Assembly: GCA_017507905.1 (NCBI GenBank)
Contig: JAFWAA010000021.1
Coordinates: 1-38,182 of the forward strand
Reading direction: 5' to 3'
Length of the DNA: 38,182 nt
DNA from: Clostridia bacterium
Lineage (GTDB): Bacteria; Bacillota; Clostridia; Oscillospirales; CAG-272
Both the position numbers and the translations under genes were made by a program. Below are positions 7,421 through 15,141 of the stretch, in pieces. The notes below the pieces were generated by a model. The model ran no database searches, was not told where the DNA came from, and was given only the letters and a program-made list of their open reading frames with translations. How positions within the stretch are numbered: position 1 is the stretch's first letter; the number at the start of each line of letters is the position of its first letter.

Positions 7421-8764
7421 TTACTTTCCCGCAACGCTCATGTCGCGAATGAGGACGTCGGGAGAGCCGAAGACGGTAAAGCCGCCGGGAAGTCCCCACT
7501 TGACCGCGTTTCCGAGGCGGTCGATCTGCTTGAGCAGCTGATAGAAGTTTCCGGCAACCGTAAAGGATTTGATGGGCTCGGCCTTCTTTCCGTCGCGGAT
7601 CATAAAGCCTGCGCTCTCGATGGAGAAGTCGCCCGTCACGGCGTCAGCACCCGCGTGGAAGCCCTTGCACTCGGTCACGTAGATGCCGTTTCCAACGGCG
7701 GCGAAAAGCTCCTCCTCGGAGGCGTCTCCGGGAGCCAAGCTAAAGTTGTAGGGCGCGATCGAAACGGGGGAGAGGTAGGCGCCCTTTTGTCCGTTTCCGG
7801 TGGACTGCACGCCCGCCTTCTTGGCGGTGGTCAGGTCGTAGAGCAGGGTTTTGAGCACGCCCTTTTCGATGACGTTGCGGCGTGCGGTGGCAACGCCCTC
7901 ACCGTCAAAATTGGTCTGCATGGGGCAGCCCTCGCGCATGGGATCGTCGGTGACGGTCACGCACGCGGCCGCAATCTGCTCGCCCTCCTTGCCGGCCAGG
8001 AGCGAGAGCCCCATCTGGGCGTTCTTGGCGGAAAAGGCGGCGGAGAAGACCGAGAGGAAGCTGCGGAACTGCTTTCCGCTGAAGAGGACGTTGTACTTTC
8101 CGGAGGGAACGGTGGTCGCGCCCAGCTTGTCGAGCGCGCTCTGCACGGCCTTGGCGGGCATATCCTTGACGTCCTCGTAGGTCTCGCCCACGGCGTACTC
8201 AAAGCTTTCCTGCGCCTCCTCGCCCTCGCGGACGACCACAGAGGAGTAGGCAAAGCTGACGCCCACGCGGTTGGAGAGGTCCAGTCCCTTGGAGTTGCAC
8301 AGATGGATCTCGCTGACGGCACCCACGGCGGCCGACTGCGTGCCGTCGGCAACCTTGTCGCAGATGGCGTAGTGATCGGCCTGAAGCTTTAAGGCCGTGT
8401 CGCGCACGGCGGCGGGGTCGATCAGCTTGACCTCGCGCTCGGGAAGGGGGGCGTATGCGGACGAGCCTGCAAAGATGAAGACCTCGTCCTCGCTGTCGAT
8501 GGCGCGCGCGTTGGAAATGGCGTTTGCCACCATCTCCTCCATGGCCTCCTCGGTCATCAGCTCGCCCGAGGCGTAGCCCATCTTGCCGTCCACGATGCAA
8601 CGGAAGCAGATGCCGCCCGTGTTGCTCGAGGAGAAGGAGCTGATCTCCTGCTTCAGCGTCTCTGCGCTGATGCTCTCCTCGGCCTGGTAATAGATCTCGT
8701 ATTCCTTCAGCCCTTGGCGCTCTGCGGCGGCAACGAGGGCCTGCTTCAATTCTTCAAACTTCAT
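7421..8764 (-). CDS. pmbA: PmbA/TldE family protein, partner of TldD metalloprotease
   Basis: A 447-residue protein of the TldE/PmbA family. In the characterised TldD/TldE pair this subunit lacks the zinc site and supports peptide cleavage by TldD, for example on modified peptides or leader peptides. No HExxxH motif is present, as expected. Family-like features are the N-terminal EYEIYYQ segment, a central GKYNVLFSG stretch and a C-terminal GNFYQLL-type segment. The start at 8764 follows AGGAGG, only one base after the tldD stop codon, so the two genes form a tight operon with tldD first. A truncated element A follows the stop. Confidence 0.9.
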   Translation of the reverse strand: MKFEELKQALVAAAERQGLKEYEIYYQAEESISAETLKQEISSFSSSNTGGICFRCIVDGKMGYASGELMTEEAMEEMVANAISNARAIDSEDEVFIFAGSSAYAPLPEREVKLIDPAAVRDTALKLQADHYAICDKVADGTQSAAVGAVSEIHLCNSKGLDLSNRVGVSFAYSSVVVREGEEAQESFEYAVGETYEDVKDMPAKAVQSALDKLGATTVPSGKYNVLFSGKQFRSFLSVFSAAFSAKNAQMGLSLLAGKEGEQIAAACVTVTDDPMREGCPMQTNFDGEGVATARRNVIEKGVLKTLLYDLTTAKKAGVQSTGNGQKGAYLSPVSIAPYNFSLAPGDASEEELFAAVGNGIYVTECKGFHAGADAVTGDFSIESAGFMIRDGKKAEPIKSFTVAGNFYQLLKQIDRLGNAVKWGLPGGFTVFGSPDVLIRDMSVAGK

Positions 8765-8765
8765 T

Positions 8766-10145
8766 TCAGCGACCTCCTACGGTAATGGTGGAAACGCGGA
8801 TCAGGGGCTGGCCGACGTCGGTGGGCACGCTTCCGCTGGAGGAGCCGCACATGCCCTGCGCGCGGGCAAGATTCTGCCCCACCATGTCGATGTTCTGCAG
8901 GATCTCCGAGCCCGTGCCGATCAGCGCCGCGCCGCGCACCGGCTCACAGATCTTGCCGTTGCGCACGAGGTATCCTTCGGTGACGGCAAAGTTGAATGCG
9001 CCCGTGAGGGGATTGACCGAGCCGCCGCCCATCTTGCGGCAGTAGAGGCCGTACTCCATGGAGGCGATGATGTCCTCGTTCTTGTCGGGGCCGTTGGCAA
9101 TAAAGGTGTTGGTCATGCGGGAGGTGGGCTCGTAGGTGTAGCCCTGGCGGCGGGAGTTGCCCGTCATGGGCATGCCCATACGGCGCGAGCCGAGACGGTC
9201 GATCATGTAATTCTTGAGAATGCCGTTCTCAATGAGGACGTTTCTCTGCGTGGGGTGTCCCTCGTCGTCGATGTTCACCGAGCCCCACGCACCGGGGATG
9301 GTGCCGTCGTCGATGGCGGTCACCTTGGGATTGGCGATCTGCTGACCGAGCTTGCCTGCCATCTGCGAAGCCCCAATGGCGACCGAGGTGGCCTCCAGCG
9401 AGTGACCGCAGGCCTCGTGGAAGATGACGCCGCCAAAGCCGTTTTCGATGGCGACGGTCATGGTTCCCGCAGGGCAGTAGTCGGCGCGCAGGTTGACGAG
9501 CGCCTGGCGTGCGGCCTCGCGTCCGATGTCGGCGGGGTTGACCAGGTCAAAGAACTCCAGTCCCATGCCTGCTCCGGGGGAATCGCTGCCCGACTGGTTC
9601 TCGCTTCCGTTGCTGGCAACGGCGGAGACGGCCATACGCGTGCGGACGTGGCGGTCGGTGGTATACAGGCCTTCGGTGTTGGCCACGAGAATGGTGTGGT
9701 CCACGCCTGCGATGCTTCCCATCGCCTGGACGATGGCGGGATCTGCCTCCTTGGCGGCAAAGCAGCCCTGGCGGAGAATGTCCGCACGGACCTTCGCCTC
9801 AACGCTTGAGGGCAGGATCTTTACGGGGTGAATGTTGGGGAAGATGCGCTCGGTGAGGTTGACCGATACGTCGCCGCGGATCTCGCCCATGGCGGCGGCC
9901 ACGCTTCTGGCGCACTTGAACAGTCCCTCGGGGGAAAGATCCGAGGTCGAGGCAAAGACCGTCTTGGTCCCAAGGAATGCGCGAATGCCAACGCCCGAGA
10001 CCAGATTGTCGCTTGCGCGCTCGATCTTGCCGTTCATCATGGTGATGCTGTTGTTACAGGTGATCTGCCCGTAGATCTCCGCAAAATCCGCTCCGCCCGA
10101 CATGGCGCAGGCCAGCACGGATTCTGCCAATGCTCTTGTGATCAT
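8766..10145 (-). CDS. tldD: TldD family zinc metalloprotease
   Basis: A 459-residue TldD protein. The zinc-protease motif HEACGH is at 243-248 (H243, E244, H248). Further conserved segments are GLYCRKMGGGSVNP and the C-terminal GSEILQNIDMVG. It is expected to form a heterodimeric peptidase with the downstream PmbA, cleaving unstructured or modified peptides. No RiPP precursor was recognised nearby. The ATG at 10145 follows GGAGG and gives MITRALAESVL; the frame is open 60 bp further upstream, but without an equally good site. The ribosome binding site can pair into a small hairpin (see 10153-10169). Confidence 0.92.
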   Translation of the reverse strand: MITRALAESVLACAMSGGADFAEIYGQITCNNSITMMNGKIERASDNLVSGVGIRAFLGTKTVFASTSDLSPEGLFKCARSVAAAMGEIRGDVSVNLTERIFPNIHPVKILPSSVEAKVRADILRQGCFAAKEADPAIVQAMGSIAGVDHTILVANTEGLYTTDRHVRTRMAVSAVASNGSENQSGSDSPGAGMGLEFFDLVNPADIGREAARQALVNLRADYCPAGTMTVAIENGFGGVIFHEACGHSLEATSVAIGASQMAGKLGQQIANPKVTAIDDGTIPGAWGSVNIDDEGHPTQRNVLIENGILKNYMIDRLGSRRMGMPMTGNSRRQGYTYEPTSRMTNTFIANGPDKNEDIIASMEYGLYCRKMGGGSVNPLTGAFNFAVTEGYLVRNGKICEPVRGAALIGTGSEILQNIDMVGQNLARAQGMCGSSSGSVPTDVGQPLIRVSTITVGGR

Positions 10146-10152
10146 AGAAAAA

Positions 10153-10195
10153 CCTCCGTTCGCGGAAGGAGGGAGCGCCTCCTCCGTGTTTTTTT
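10153..10195 (-). promoter_or_regulatory. tldD leader with hairpin over the ribosome binding site
   Basis: On the minus strand CTTCCG (10168-10163), a CGAA tetraloop and CGGAGG (10158-10153) can form a stem holding the tldD GGAGG. Upstream, GGAGGAGGCGCTCC (about 10185-10172) offers a competing partner for the CCTCC stretch. This could be a translational switch or chance. On the plus strand the same segment resembles a weak hairpin followed by seven Ts. Confidence 0.35.
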
Positions 10196-10223
10196 GTATC
10201 TGCAATTTTTGGATTTTTAAATA

Positions 10224-10336
10224 AGGGGAGGATCATTCTCGTCCTTCGTTGTGCGCGCACGAGGGGGGATCATTCCCGTCCTTTGTTGTGCACGCACGAG
10301 GGGGGATCATTCCCGTCCTTCGTTGTGCGCGCGCAC
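10224..10336 (-). repeat. Three tandem 37-39-bp repeats duplicating the 3' end of the HAD gene
   Basis: Near-identical units lie at 10224-10260, 10261-10297 and 10298-10336. The last holds the end of the HAD reading frame and its TGA stop (10307-10309). The two downstream units repeat the codons for ...HN(K/E)GRE and the stop. It looks like slippage or unequal recombination that amplified the gene's end into the 3' untranslated region. Confidence 0.85.
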
Positions 10337-10981
10337 AAGCGCGGGGATCTCCCGAAGCGAGCCTGCGCGATGCCAAAGCAGGGGCAAAAGCTCCTCGGCG
10401 GGCGGATAGAGGTCGGGGACGAGAATGGGATAGCAGCCCGCTCTGTGGGCGGCGAGAATGCCGTTTTTGGCGTCCTCGACCACGGCGCAGGCCTTGGCGG
10501 GAAGGTCCAGCTCGCGTGCGGCAAGCAGGAAGATGTCGGGAAAGGGTTTTCCCCGTTCGACGCGCTCTCCCGTGACGGCGGTGTCAAGGAGGGGGAGAAG
10601 CCCCGTCCTTTCCAGATAGGGCAGGGCGATCTCGGCGCGGGAGGAGGTGGCCACGGCCACGGAAAGTCCCATCTCTCGCAGCGCGGTCAGCGTTTCCTTG
10701 GCATAGGGCTTTACGGGAGGACCGCTCGCGTGAAAAACCGACGCGGCGTACTCCCACATTTTTTCGCGCCAGGCGTCGTAGGGAAAATCCGCTCCAAAGA
10801 CGCTTTTCATGTAGACGCGGCTTTCGTTGCGCGGCAGACCGCACAGATGCGCGTGGTGATCGACCGTCGCGCGCGGAAGGCCGAGCTGCTCGGCGGCGCG
10901 GAGAAAGCCGTCACGGTAGACGCGCTCGGAATCAAAGAGCGTGCCGTCAAGGTCAAACAAAACGGCGCGAATGCAGGACAT
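10307..10981 (-). CDS. HAD-superfamily hydrolase (beta-phosphoglucomutase/phosphatase-like)
   Basis: A 224-residue HAD hydrolase. Motif I is F9-D10-x-D12-G-T (DLDGTLFDSE), motif II lies in VATSS, a motif III lysine is in GERVERGKPFPD, and motif IV is VVEDAKNGI. The helical cap after motif I places it with subfamily IA enzymes such as beta-phosphoglucomutase or sugar-phosphate phosphatases; the substrate cannot be told from sequence. The start at 10981 is favoured over 11002 because GGAGG sits just upstream of it. The last codons and stop are part of a tandem repeat. It is apparently a single gene, divergent from the 11248 operon. Confidence 0.9.
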   Translation of the reverse strand: MSCIRAVLFDLDGTLFDSERVYRDGFLRAAEQLGLPRATVDHHAHLCGLPRNESRVYMKSVFGADFPYDAWREKMWEYAASVFHASGPPVKPYAKETLTALREMGLSVAVATSSRAEIALPYLERTGLLPLLDTAVTGERVERGKPFPDIFLLAARELDLPAKACAVVEDAKNGILAAHRAGCYPILVPDLYPPAEELLPLLWHRAGSLREIPALVRAHNEGRE

Positions 10982-11167
10982 AGGCGAGCCTCCTTTTTCC
11001 AAAAAGAGCGGGGATATGCTATTATTTTACTATACGCCGCCCCAAAATGCAATGCCTTTCGGAAAATAAATGCGGAAAAAATTCCCCGTCGCGCACGCCC
11101 TGCCGCAAAAAAGTGCCTCGCTCCCCGCGGCGGGCGGAAAAATTCGGGGCAAATCGGCAAAACCCTA

Positions 11168-11196
11168 TTGATTTTGCAAACGGAATGATATATAAT
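11168..11196 (+). promoter_or_regulatory. Sigma-A-type promoter for the deaminase-to-tsaD operon
   Basis: TTGATT at 11168-11173, a 17-bp spacer and a perfect TATAAT at 11191-11196, in an AT-rich stretch about 50 bp before the deaminase start. Confidence 0.8.
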
Positions 11197-11247
11197 ATAA
11201 ACTGTATGGGTATGCCCACTGAAAACGGAAAGGATGCTTGAATACCT

Positions 11248-11736
11248 ATGGATCGCGTATCAAAACATAACTACTATCTGGATATTGCCGAGACCGTCTC
11301 GGAGAGATCGACCTGCCTGCGTAAGCACTACGGTGCCATCATCGTCAAGAACGATTCCATCATCTCCACCGGCTACAACGGAGCTCCGCGCGGACGCAAG
11401 AACTGCGACGACATCGGCTCCTGTATGCGCGAGACGCTGGGCATTCCGCGCGGTGAGCGATACGAGCTTTGCCGCTCGGTGCACGCCGAGGCCAACGCCA
11501 TCATCGCCGCCCCCCGTGAGCAGATGCTGGGCGCAACGCTTTACATGGTGGGCGTGGACTCCAAGAGCGGAGAGCTGGTTCCCGGAACCTCCTCCTGCAT
11601 GATGTGCAAGCGCCAGGTCATCAACGCGGGCATCGAGAGAGTCATCGTCCGCGATACGGCCACCGACTTCCGCATCATCGAGGTCAAGGACTGGATCGAG
11701 AACGACGATTCGCTCAGCGGCGTCTTCGGCTACTGA
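11248..11736 (+). CDS. dCMP/cytidine deaminase family protein (ComEB-like)
   Basis: A 162-residue zinc deaminase of the dCMP deaminase family, probably converting dCMP to dUMP for thymidylate synthesis. The zinc ligands and catalytic Glu are H79-A-E81 and C117-M-M-C120. The first Cys is preceded by Ser rather than the usual Pro. GYNGAPRG and CMRETLGIPRGERYELC fit the substrate loop of this family. The ATG at 11248 lies about 14 nt after GGAAAGGA, a long spacing; no better in-frame start is visible. First gene of a plus-strand cluster that continues into a lipoprotein, rimI and tsaD. The leader AAAACGGAAAGGAT recurs before the next gene. Confidence 0.88.
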   Translation: MDRVSKHNYYLDIAETVSERSTCLRKHYGAIIVKNDSIISTGYNGAPRGRKNCDDIGSCMRETLGIPRGERYELCRSVHAEANAIIAAPREQMLGATLYMVGVDSKSGELVPGTSSCMMCKRQVINAGIERVIVRDTATDFRIIEVKDWIENDDSLSGVFGY

Positions 11737-11777
11737 TCAACAAACCGCTACCCGAAAACGGAAAGGATACGTTACGC

Positions 11778-12545
11778 ATGAACAATCGCCAACACCTGTT
11801 GCGTCTCTCCTCGCTTCTTTTGCTTCTTCTGCTTCTCCTCACCTCCTGCGCGAGCGTGCCGAGGCTTGAGGCCGAGGGAGGAAGATACCGCAACAACAAG
11901 ACCGGCATCACCTATCTTGAGGCGCCCCTTTGCTACAAGGCCGCCTCCTATCAGCAGAGCAAGGCCGTGGCCAGGATCTCGGAGAAGAAGGTGGAGGACG
12001 TGGTCCTCTATCAGATCAACGACACCCTCTCGCCCGAGCGCTTTCTCACCACCGCACGCTTCGATCTCTTTTACGCCGAAGGGTCAACGCTCCCCACGCT
12101 TTCCGAGATGGATCCCTACCGCGTGCATCTCGGCCAGTCGGACGCCATCACCGTCACCTTCTCCCTGATCACCGAGGAAAAGGATATCGACGCCCTGCTT
12201 GCCGCTTACGGAGATCCGCTTTCCTTTGCGGAGTCCGAGGTCTATTGGCTTCTGATGGATTACGAGAAGTACGAGCTTCGCTTTGAGTCCGAGGAATTTG
12301 ACGGACTGTACTACTATCTGGACTACTACCACTGCAACGACGAGGTCGTGATCGAGGAGCAGATCGATGACCCCGAGAGCTTTACGCACCGCTTTGCGGG
12401 CGTGGAGGTCACGGTCAGCGAGTATAAGGGAGCGTACTACGCCGCGTATCATTTCGGTCACGGCATTCTGCGCGACCCCGCAACCGGAATCTGCTATCCC
12501 ACCTGGAATCTGCTTTCCCCTTACGTGGAGGGGATCGAGCCGTGA
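11778..12545 (+). CDS. Predicted lipoprotein of unknown function
   Basis: A 255-residue protein with a classic lipoprotein signal: MNNRQH, a run of nine leucines, then lipobox L-T-S-C with Cys24, so it should be anchored on the outer face of the membrane. The mature part is rich in Glu, Tyr and Asp, including a cluster with EEFDGLYYYLDYYH around 175-188. I do not recognise a domain. The start at 11778 is chosen because it gives the signal peptide and follows GGAAAGGA. It lies 41 bp after the deaminase gene, and its stop TGA overlaps the rimI ATG (TGATG), so it is probably cotranscribed and coupled. Confidence 0.82.
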   Translation: MNNRQHLLRLSSLLLLLLLLLTSCASVPRLEAEGGRYRNNKTGITYLEAPLCYKAASYQQSKAVARISEKKVEDVVLYQINDTLSPERFLTTARFDLFYAEGSTLPTLSEMDPYRVHLGQSDAITVTFSLITEEKDIDALLAAYGDPLSFAESEVYWLLMDYEKYELRFESEEFDGLYYYLDYYHCNDEVVIEEQIDDPESFTHRFAGVEVTVSEYKGAYYAAYHFGHGILRDPATGICYPTWNLLSPYVEGIEP

Positions 12546-13000
12546 TGGCGGAGCGGATAGAGGAAGCACGCATCCTGCCCATCGGGCGGGAGCATCTTTG
12601 CGCGGTGGCGGAGCTTGAAGCGCTCTGCTTTTCCGAGCCCTGGAGCGAGAAGGCGCTGGAGCTTCTTCTTGGTGACGGGGCGGTGGGCCTTGTCTGCCTG
12701 CTTGACGGGCGCGTGGCGGCCTACGGCGGAATGCTTCTGGTTCCCCTTGAGGGGCAGGTCACCAATATTGCCACCCATCCCGATTTTCGCCGACGCGGTC
12801 TTGGGCGTGCGCTTTTGCGTGCGCTATTGACAGTGGCGAAGGAGAAGGGCTGCGAGCAGGTGGCGCTGGAGGTCCGCGCCTCCAACGAGGCCGCGATCCG
12901 AATGTACGAGGACGCAGGCTTTTCTACGGCGGGCAGACGCCGCGGCTTTTATCGCGATCCGCGCGAGGACGCCTTGGTGATGCTCTGCCCCATCAGCTGA
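12545..13000 (+). CDS. rimI: GNAT N-acetyltransferase, RimI (ribosomal protein S18 alanine acetyltransferase)
   Basis: A 151-residue GNAT protein. The acetyl-CoA site is visible as V-T-N-I-A-T-H-P followed by RRRGLGRAL (R/Q-x-x-G-x-G/A), and the C-terminal part has EVRASNEAAIRMYEDAGF, the typical RimI signature. RimI acetylates the N-terminal alanine of S18. Its position between a lipoprotein and tsaD matches the common tsaE-tsaB-rimI-tsaD neighbourhood in Bacillota, although tsaE and tsaB are not in this window. The start is either GTG 12542 or ATG 12545; the ATG, overlapping the previous stop, is preferred. Confidence 0.88.
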   Translation: MAERIEEARILPIGREHLCAVAELEALCFSEPWSEKALELLLGDGAVGLVCLLDGRVAAYGGMLLVPLEGQVTNIATHPDFRRRGLGRALLRALLTVAKEKGCEQVALEVRASNEAAIRMYEDAGFSTAGRRRGFYRDPREDALVMLCPIS

Positions 13001-13016
13001 AACTTGGAGAAGGCAT

Positions 13017-14030
13017 ATGTATATTTTAGGAATGGAAAGCTCCTGCGACGAGACCTCTGCGGCCGTGGTGGAGATGGGGGATGGCACACGGGCCATTCGC
13101 TCCAATATCGTGGCCTCGCAGATCGAGATCCATCGGCTTTACGGCGGCGTGGTTCCCGAGATCGCCAGCCGTGCGCACATCGAGGCGGTGTCGGGCATCG
13201 TCTACCAAGCGCTTGAGGAGGCTGGGATCACGCTCCGCGACCTTGGTGCGGTGGCGGTCACGGCCAATCCCGGGCTGATCGGCGCGCTCCTCGTGGGGGT
13301 CAACTTTGCCAAATCCCTGGCCTTTGCCAACGGCATTCCGCTCGTGGCGGTCAATCACATTCACGGACATGTGGCGGCCGCGTATCTTTCGCACCCCGAC
13401 CTTGAGCCGCCCTTTTTGGCGATCGTGGTCTCGGGCGGACATACCTCCTTCTACGAGGTCAAGGACTACACCGATTTCTCGGAGATCGGCGCAACGCGTG
13501 ACGACGCCGCAGGCGAGGCCTTCGACAAGATCGGGCGCGTGATCGGAATGCCCTATCCCGGAGGTGCGGCGCTGGACAAGCTGGCCTACGAGGGGGACCC
13601 CAAGGCCATTCGTCTGCCCTCTCCCGCCCTTGCGGGGGACACGCTGGATTTCTCCTTCAGCGGCATCAAGACGGCCATGCTCAACTACCTCAACGGAGCG
13701 GAGCAGAGGGGCGAGGAGATCAACCGCGCCAACGTTGCCGCGGCCTACACCGAGCGCATCGTCTCGGCCATCACCCAAAAGGCGGAGGCCGCGCTTTTGC
13801 AAACGGGACACAAAACGCTCGTGCTTGCGGGCGGTGTGGCGGCAAATTCGCACCTGCGTGCCTCGCTTGAGGCGCTTTGCAAGCGGCTTGGCGTTCGCCT
13901 GGCCATGCCCGAGAGAGGCCTTTGCGGCGACAACGGCGCCATGATCGCGGCGGCGGGCTACTACCGCTTCCTCAAGGGCGAGCTTGCCGACACCTCGCTC
14001 AACGCATCGGCCGCGGACGACGGGCTCTGA
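13017..14030 (+). CDS. tsaD: tRNA N6-threonylcarbamoyladenosine transferase TsaD
   Basis: A 337-residue ASKHA-fold protein of typical TsaD length. It transfers the threonylcarbamoyl group to A37 of ANN-decoding tRNAs together with TsaB and TsaE. Evidence: N-terminal ILGMESSCDETSAAVV, the metal-binding His pair in H114-I-H-G-H118, SGGHTSFYEV for nucleotide binding, the FDKIGRVIGMPYPGG segment and LAGGVAANSHLR. The ATG at 13017 follows GGAGAAGG. It is the last gene of the operon that starts at 11248. An intergenic region with DnaA-box-like sequences follows. Confidence 0.96.
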   Translation: MYILGMESSCDETSAAVVEMGDGTRAIRSNIVASQIEIHRLYGGVVPEIASRAHIEAVSGIVYQALEEAGITLRDLGAVAVTANPGLIGALLVGVNFAKSLAFANGIPLVAVNHIHGHVAAAYLSHPDLEPPFLAIVVSGGHTSFYEVKDYTDFSEIGATRDDAAGEAFDKIGRVIGMPYPGGAALDKLAYEGDPKAIRLPSPALAGDTLDFSFSGIKTAMLNYLNGAEQRGEEINRANVAAAYTERIVSAITQKAEAALLQTGHKTLVLAGGVAANSHLRASLEALCKRLGVRLAMPERGLCGDNGAMIAAAGYYRFLKGELADTSLNASAADDGL

Positions 14031-14166
14031 TGCCTGCATAAATATGCAGCAGAGGCTTGACGCTTCAAGGGGAGCGGATCAATAAAAATGCAGCCGCAGT
14101 CCCGTCTCGGTTTTACGCGGACGGCGGAAAAGTGCCGATTTCGGAACAGGCGGTTTTCCCCAAAGA

Positions 14167-14318
14167 AAATCCACAGCTTGTGGAAAACCCACCGCAAAAT
14201 CCGAAAATTTTAGCAAAAAAGAGAAAATGATGGCGAAAAAAGGCAGAGGATTTCGGCTTGATTGTGGAAAAGTCTGTTGATTCTGTTGAAAAACACGGGG
14301 CGAACGCCCTGTGGAAAA
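14167..14318 (-). promoter_or_regulatory. Cluster of DnaA-box-like 9-mers upstream of rex
   Basis: The 358-bp gap between tsaD and rex holds TGTGGAAAA three times in one orientation (14179-14187, 14263-14271, 14310-14318), plus a relaxed AAATCCACA at 14167-14175 facing the first. The same 9-mer is the main box at oriC. I see no clear -35/-10 promoter and no Rex operator of the TTGTTAA-N4-TTAACAA type here. The first part (14031-14160) shows nothing recognisable. Confidence 0.55.
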
Positions 14319-14388
14319 GCGAAAAAACGGCCCGTGCAGCAAAATTCCAAACGGGATATTTTCGGACGGGCGGGAAGGGAGAATATTT

Positions 14389-15141
14389 ATGCGATCGGAG
14401 AACAGCTGGGTCTCGGGATCCGAGCAGGGGGACTTTTCGGAGAAGACCTACGTATCCCCTGCGGTCATTCGGCGTCTGCCGCGCTATTTCCGCTATTTGC
14501 GGGAGCTGATCCGCCAGGGAAAGATGCGCATCAGCTCGGGCGAGCTTGCCGCGATGATGAACGTCACGGCCTCGCAGATCCGTCAGGATCTCAACTGCTT
14601 TGGCGGCTTTGGTCAGCAGGGCTACGGCTACAACGTGCAATACCTTTACACCAAGATCTGCGAGCTTCTGGGCGTGCAGATGGGCATTCGCGGCATCATC
14701 GTGGGCGCGGGCGACCTTGGACGCGCGCTGGTGCGTTCTCCCATGTTTGAAAAGCGCAATATGGAGATCGTCTCCCTCTTTGATATCGATCCCAAGCAGA
14801 TCGGGCGCGTGGTTGGCGGCGTCAAGGTGCGGGATATGGCCGAGCTTGAGGATTTTTGCTCGCGCACGCACGTGGACATGGCCGTGCTGACCGTGCCGAA
14901 GAACCAGGCCGCCGAGGTGGCGGGACAGCTGATGCGTCTTGGCATCACCGCCTTCTGGAATTTTACGGGCAAGGAGCTGAGCGAGAGCGAGGCCGAGGGC
15001 GTGATCATGGAGAACGTGCATCTTGGTGACTCGCTGATGATCCTCAACTACCGCCTGTGCCAGAGGAGCATCGCCAAGGAAAACGAAACGAAGAAGGGGG
15101 AACGGAGCCATCGCTCCGCGTCCCGAAAGAGGCAGATATGA
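14389..15141 (+). CDS. rex: Redox-sensing transcriptional repressor Rex
   Basis: A 250-residue Rex-family regulator sensing the NADH/NAD+ ratio. The N-terminal winged helix (about 20-80) contains ISSGELAAMMNVTASQIRQDL followed by the family hallmark FGGFGQQGYGYNV. The Rossmann domain has GAGDLG (106-111), and the C-terminal part has the domain-swapped helix typical of the dimer. Rex usually represses fermentation and NADH-reoxidation genes. The start at 14389 follows GGGAAGGGAG; the frame is open 78 bp upstream without a ribosome binding site. It overlaps the DnaD-like gene by ATGA, linking a redox regulator to replication-loader genes. Confidence 0.93.
   Translation: MRSENSWVSGSEQGDFSEKTYVSPAVIRRLPRYFRYLRELIRQGKMRISSGELAAMMNVTASQIRQDLNCFGGFGQQGYGYNVQYLYTKICELLGVQMGIRGIIVGAGDLGRALVRSPMFEKRNMEIVSLFDIDPKQIGRVVGGVKVRDMAELEDFCSRTHVDMAVLTVPKNQAAEVAGQLMRLGITAFWNFTGKELSESEAEGVIMENVHLGDSLMILNYRLCQRSIAKENETKKGERSHRSASRKRQI

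Noticed and set aside
10224-10336. Possible CRISPR repeats of about 37 bp
   Set aside because: Units are directly adjacent with no spacers and include coding sequence of the HAD gene.
8766-10981. TldD/PmbA-linked peptide-antibiotic biosynthesis cluster
   Set aside because: No precursor peptide, YcaO, radical-SAM enzyme or exporter is seen; the pair is common as housekeeping genes.
14031-14388. Rex operator for autoregulation
   Set aside because: No TTGTTAA-N4-TTAACAA-like palindrome is present; TCTGTTGATTCTGTTGAAAA is only a partial resemblance.
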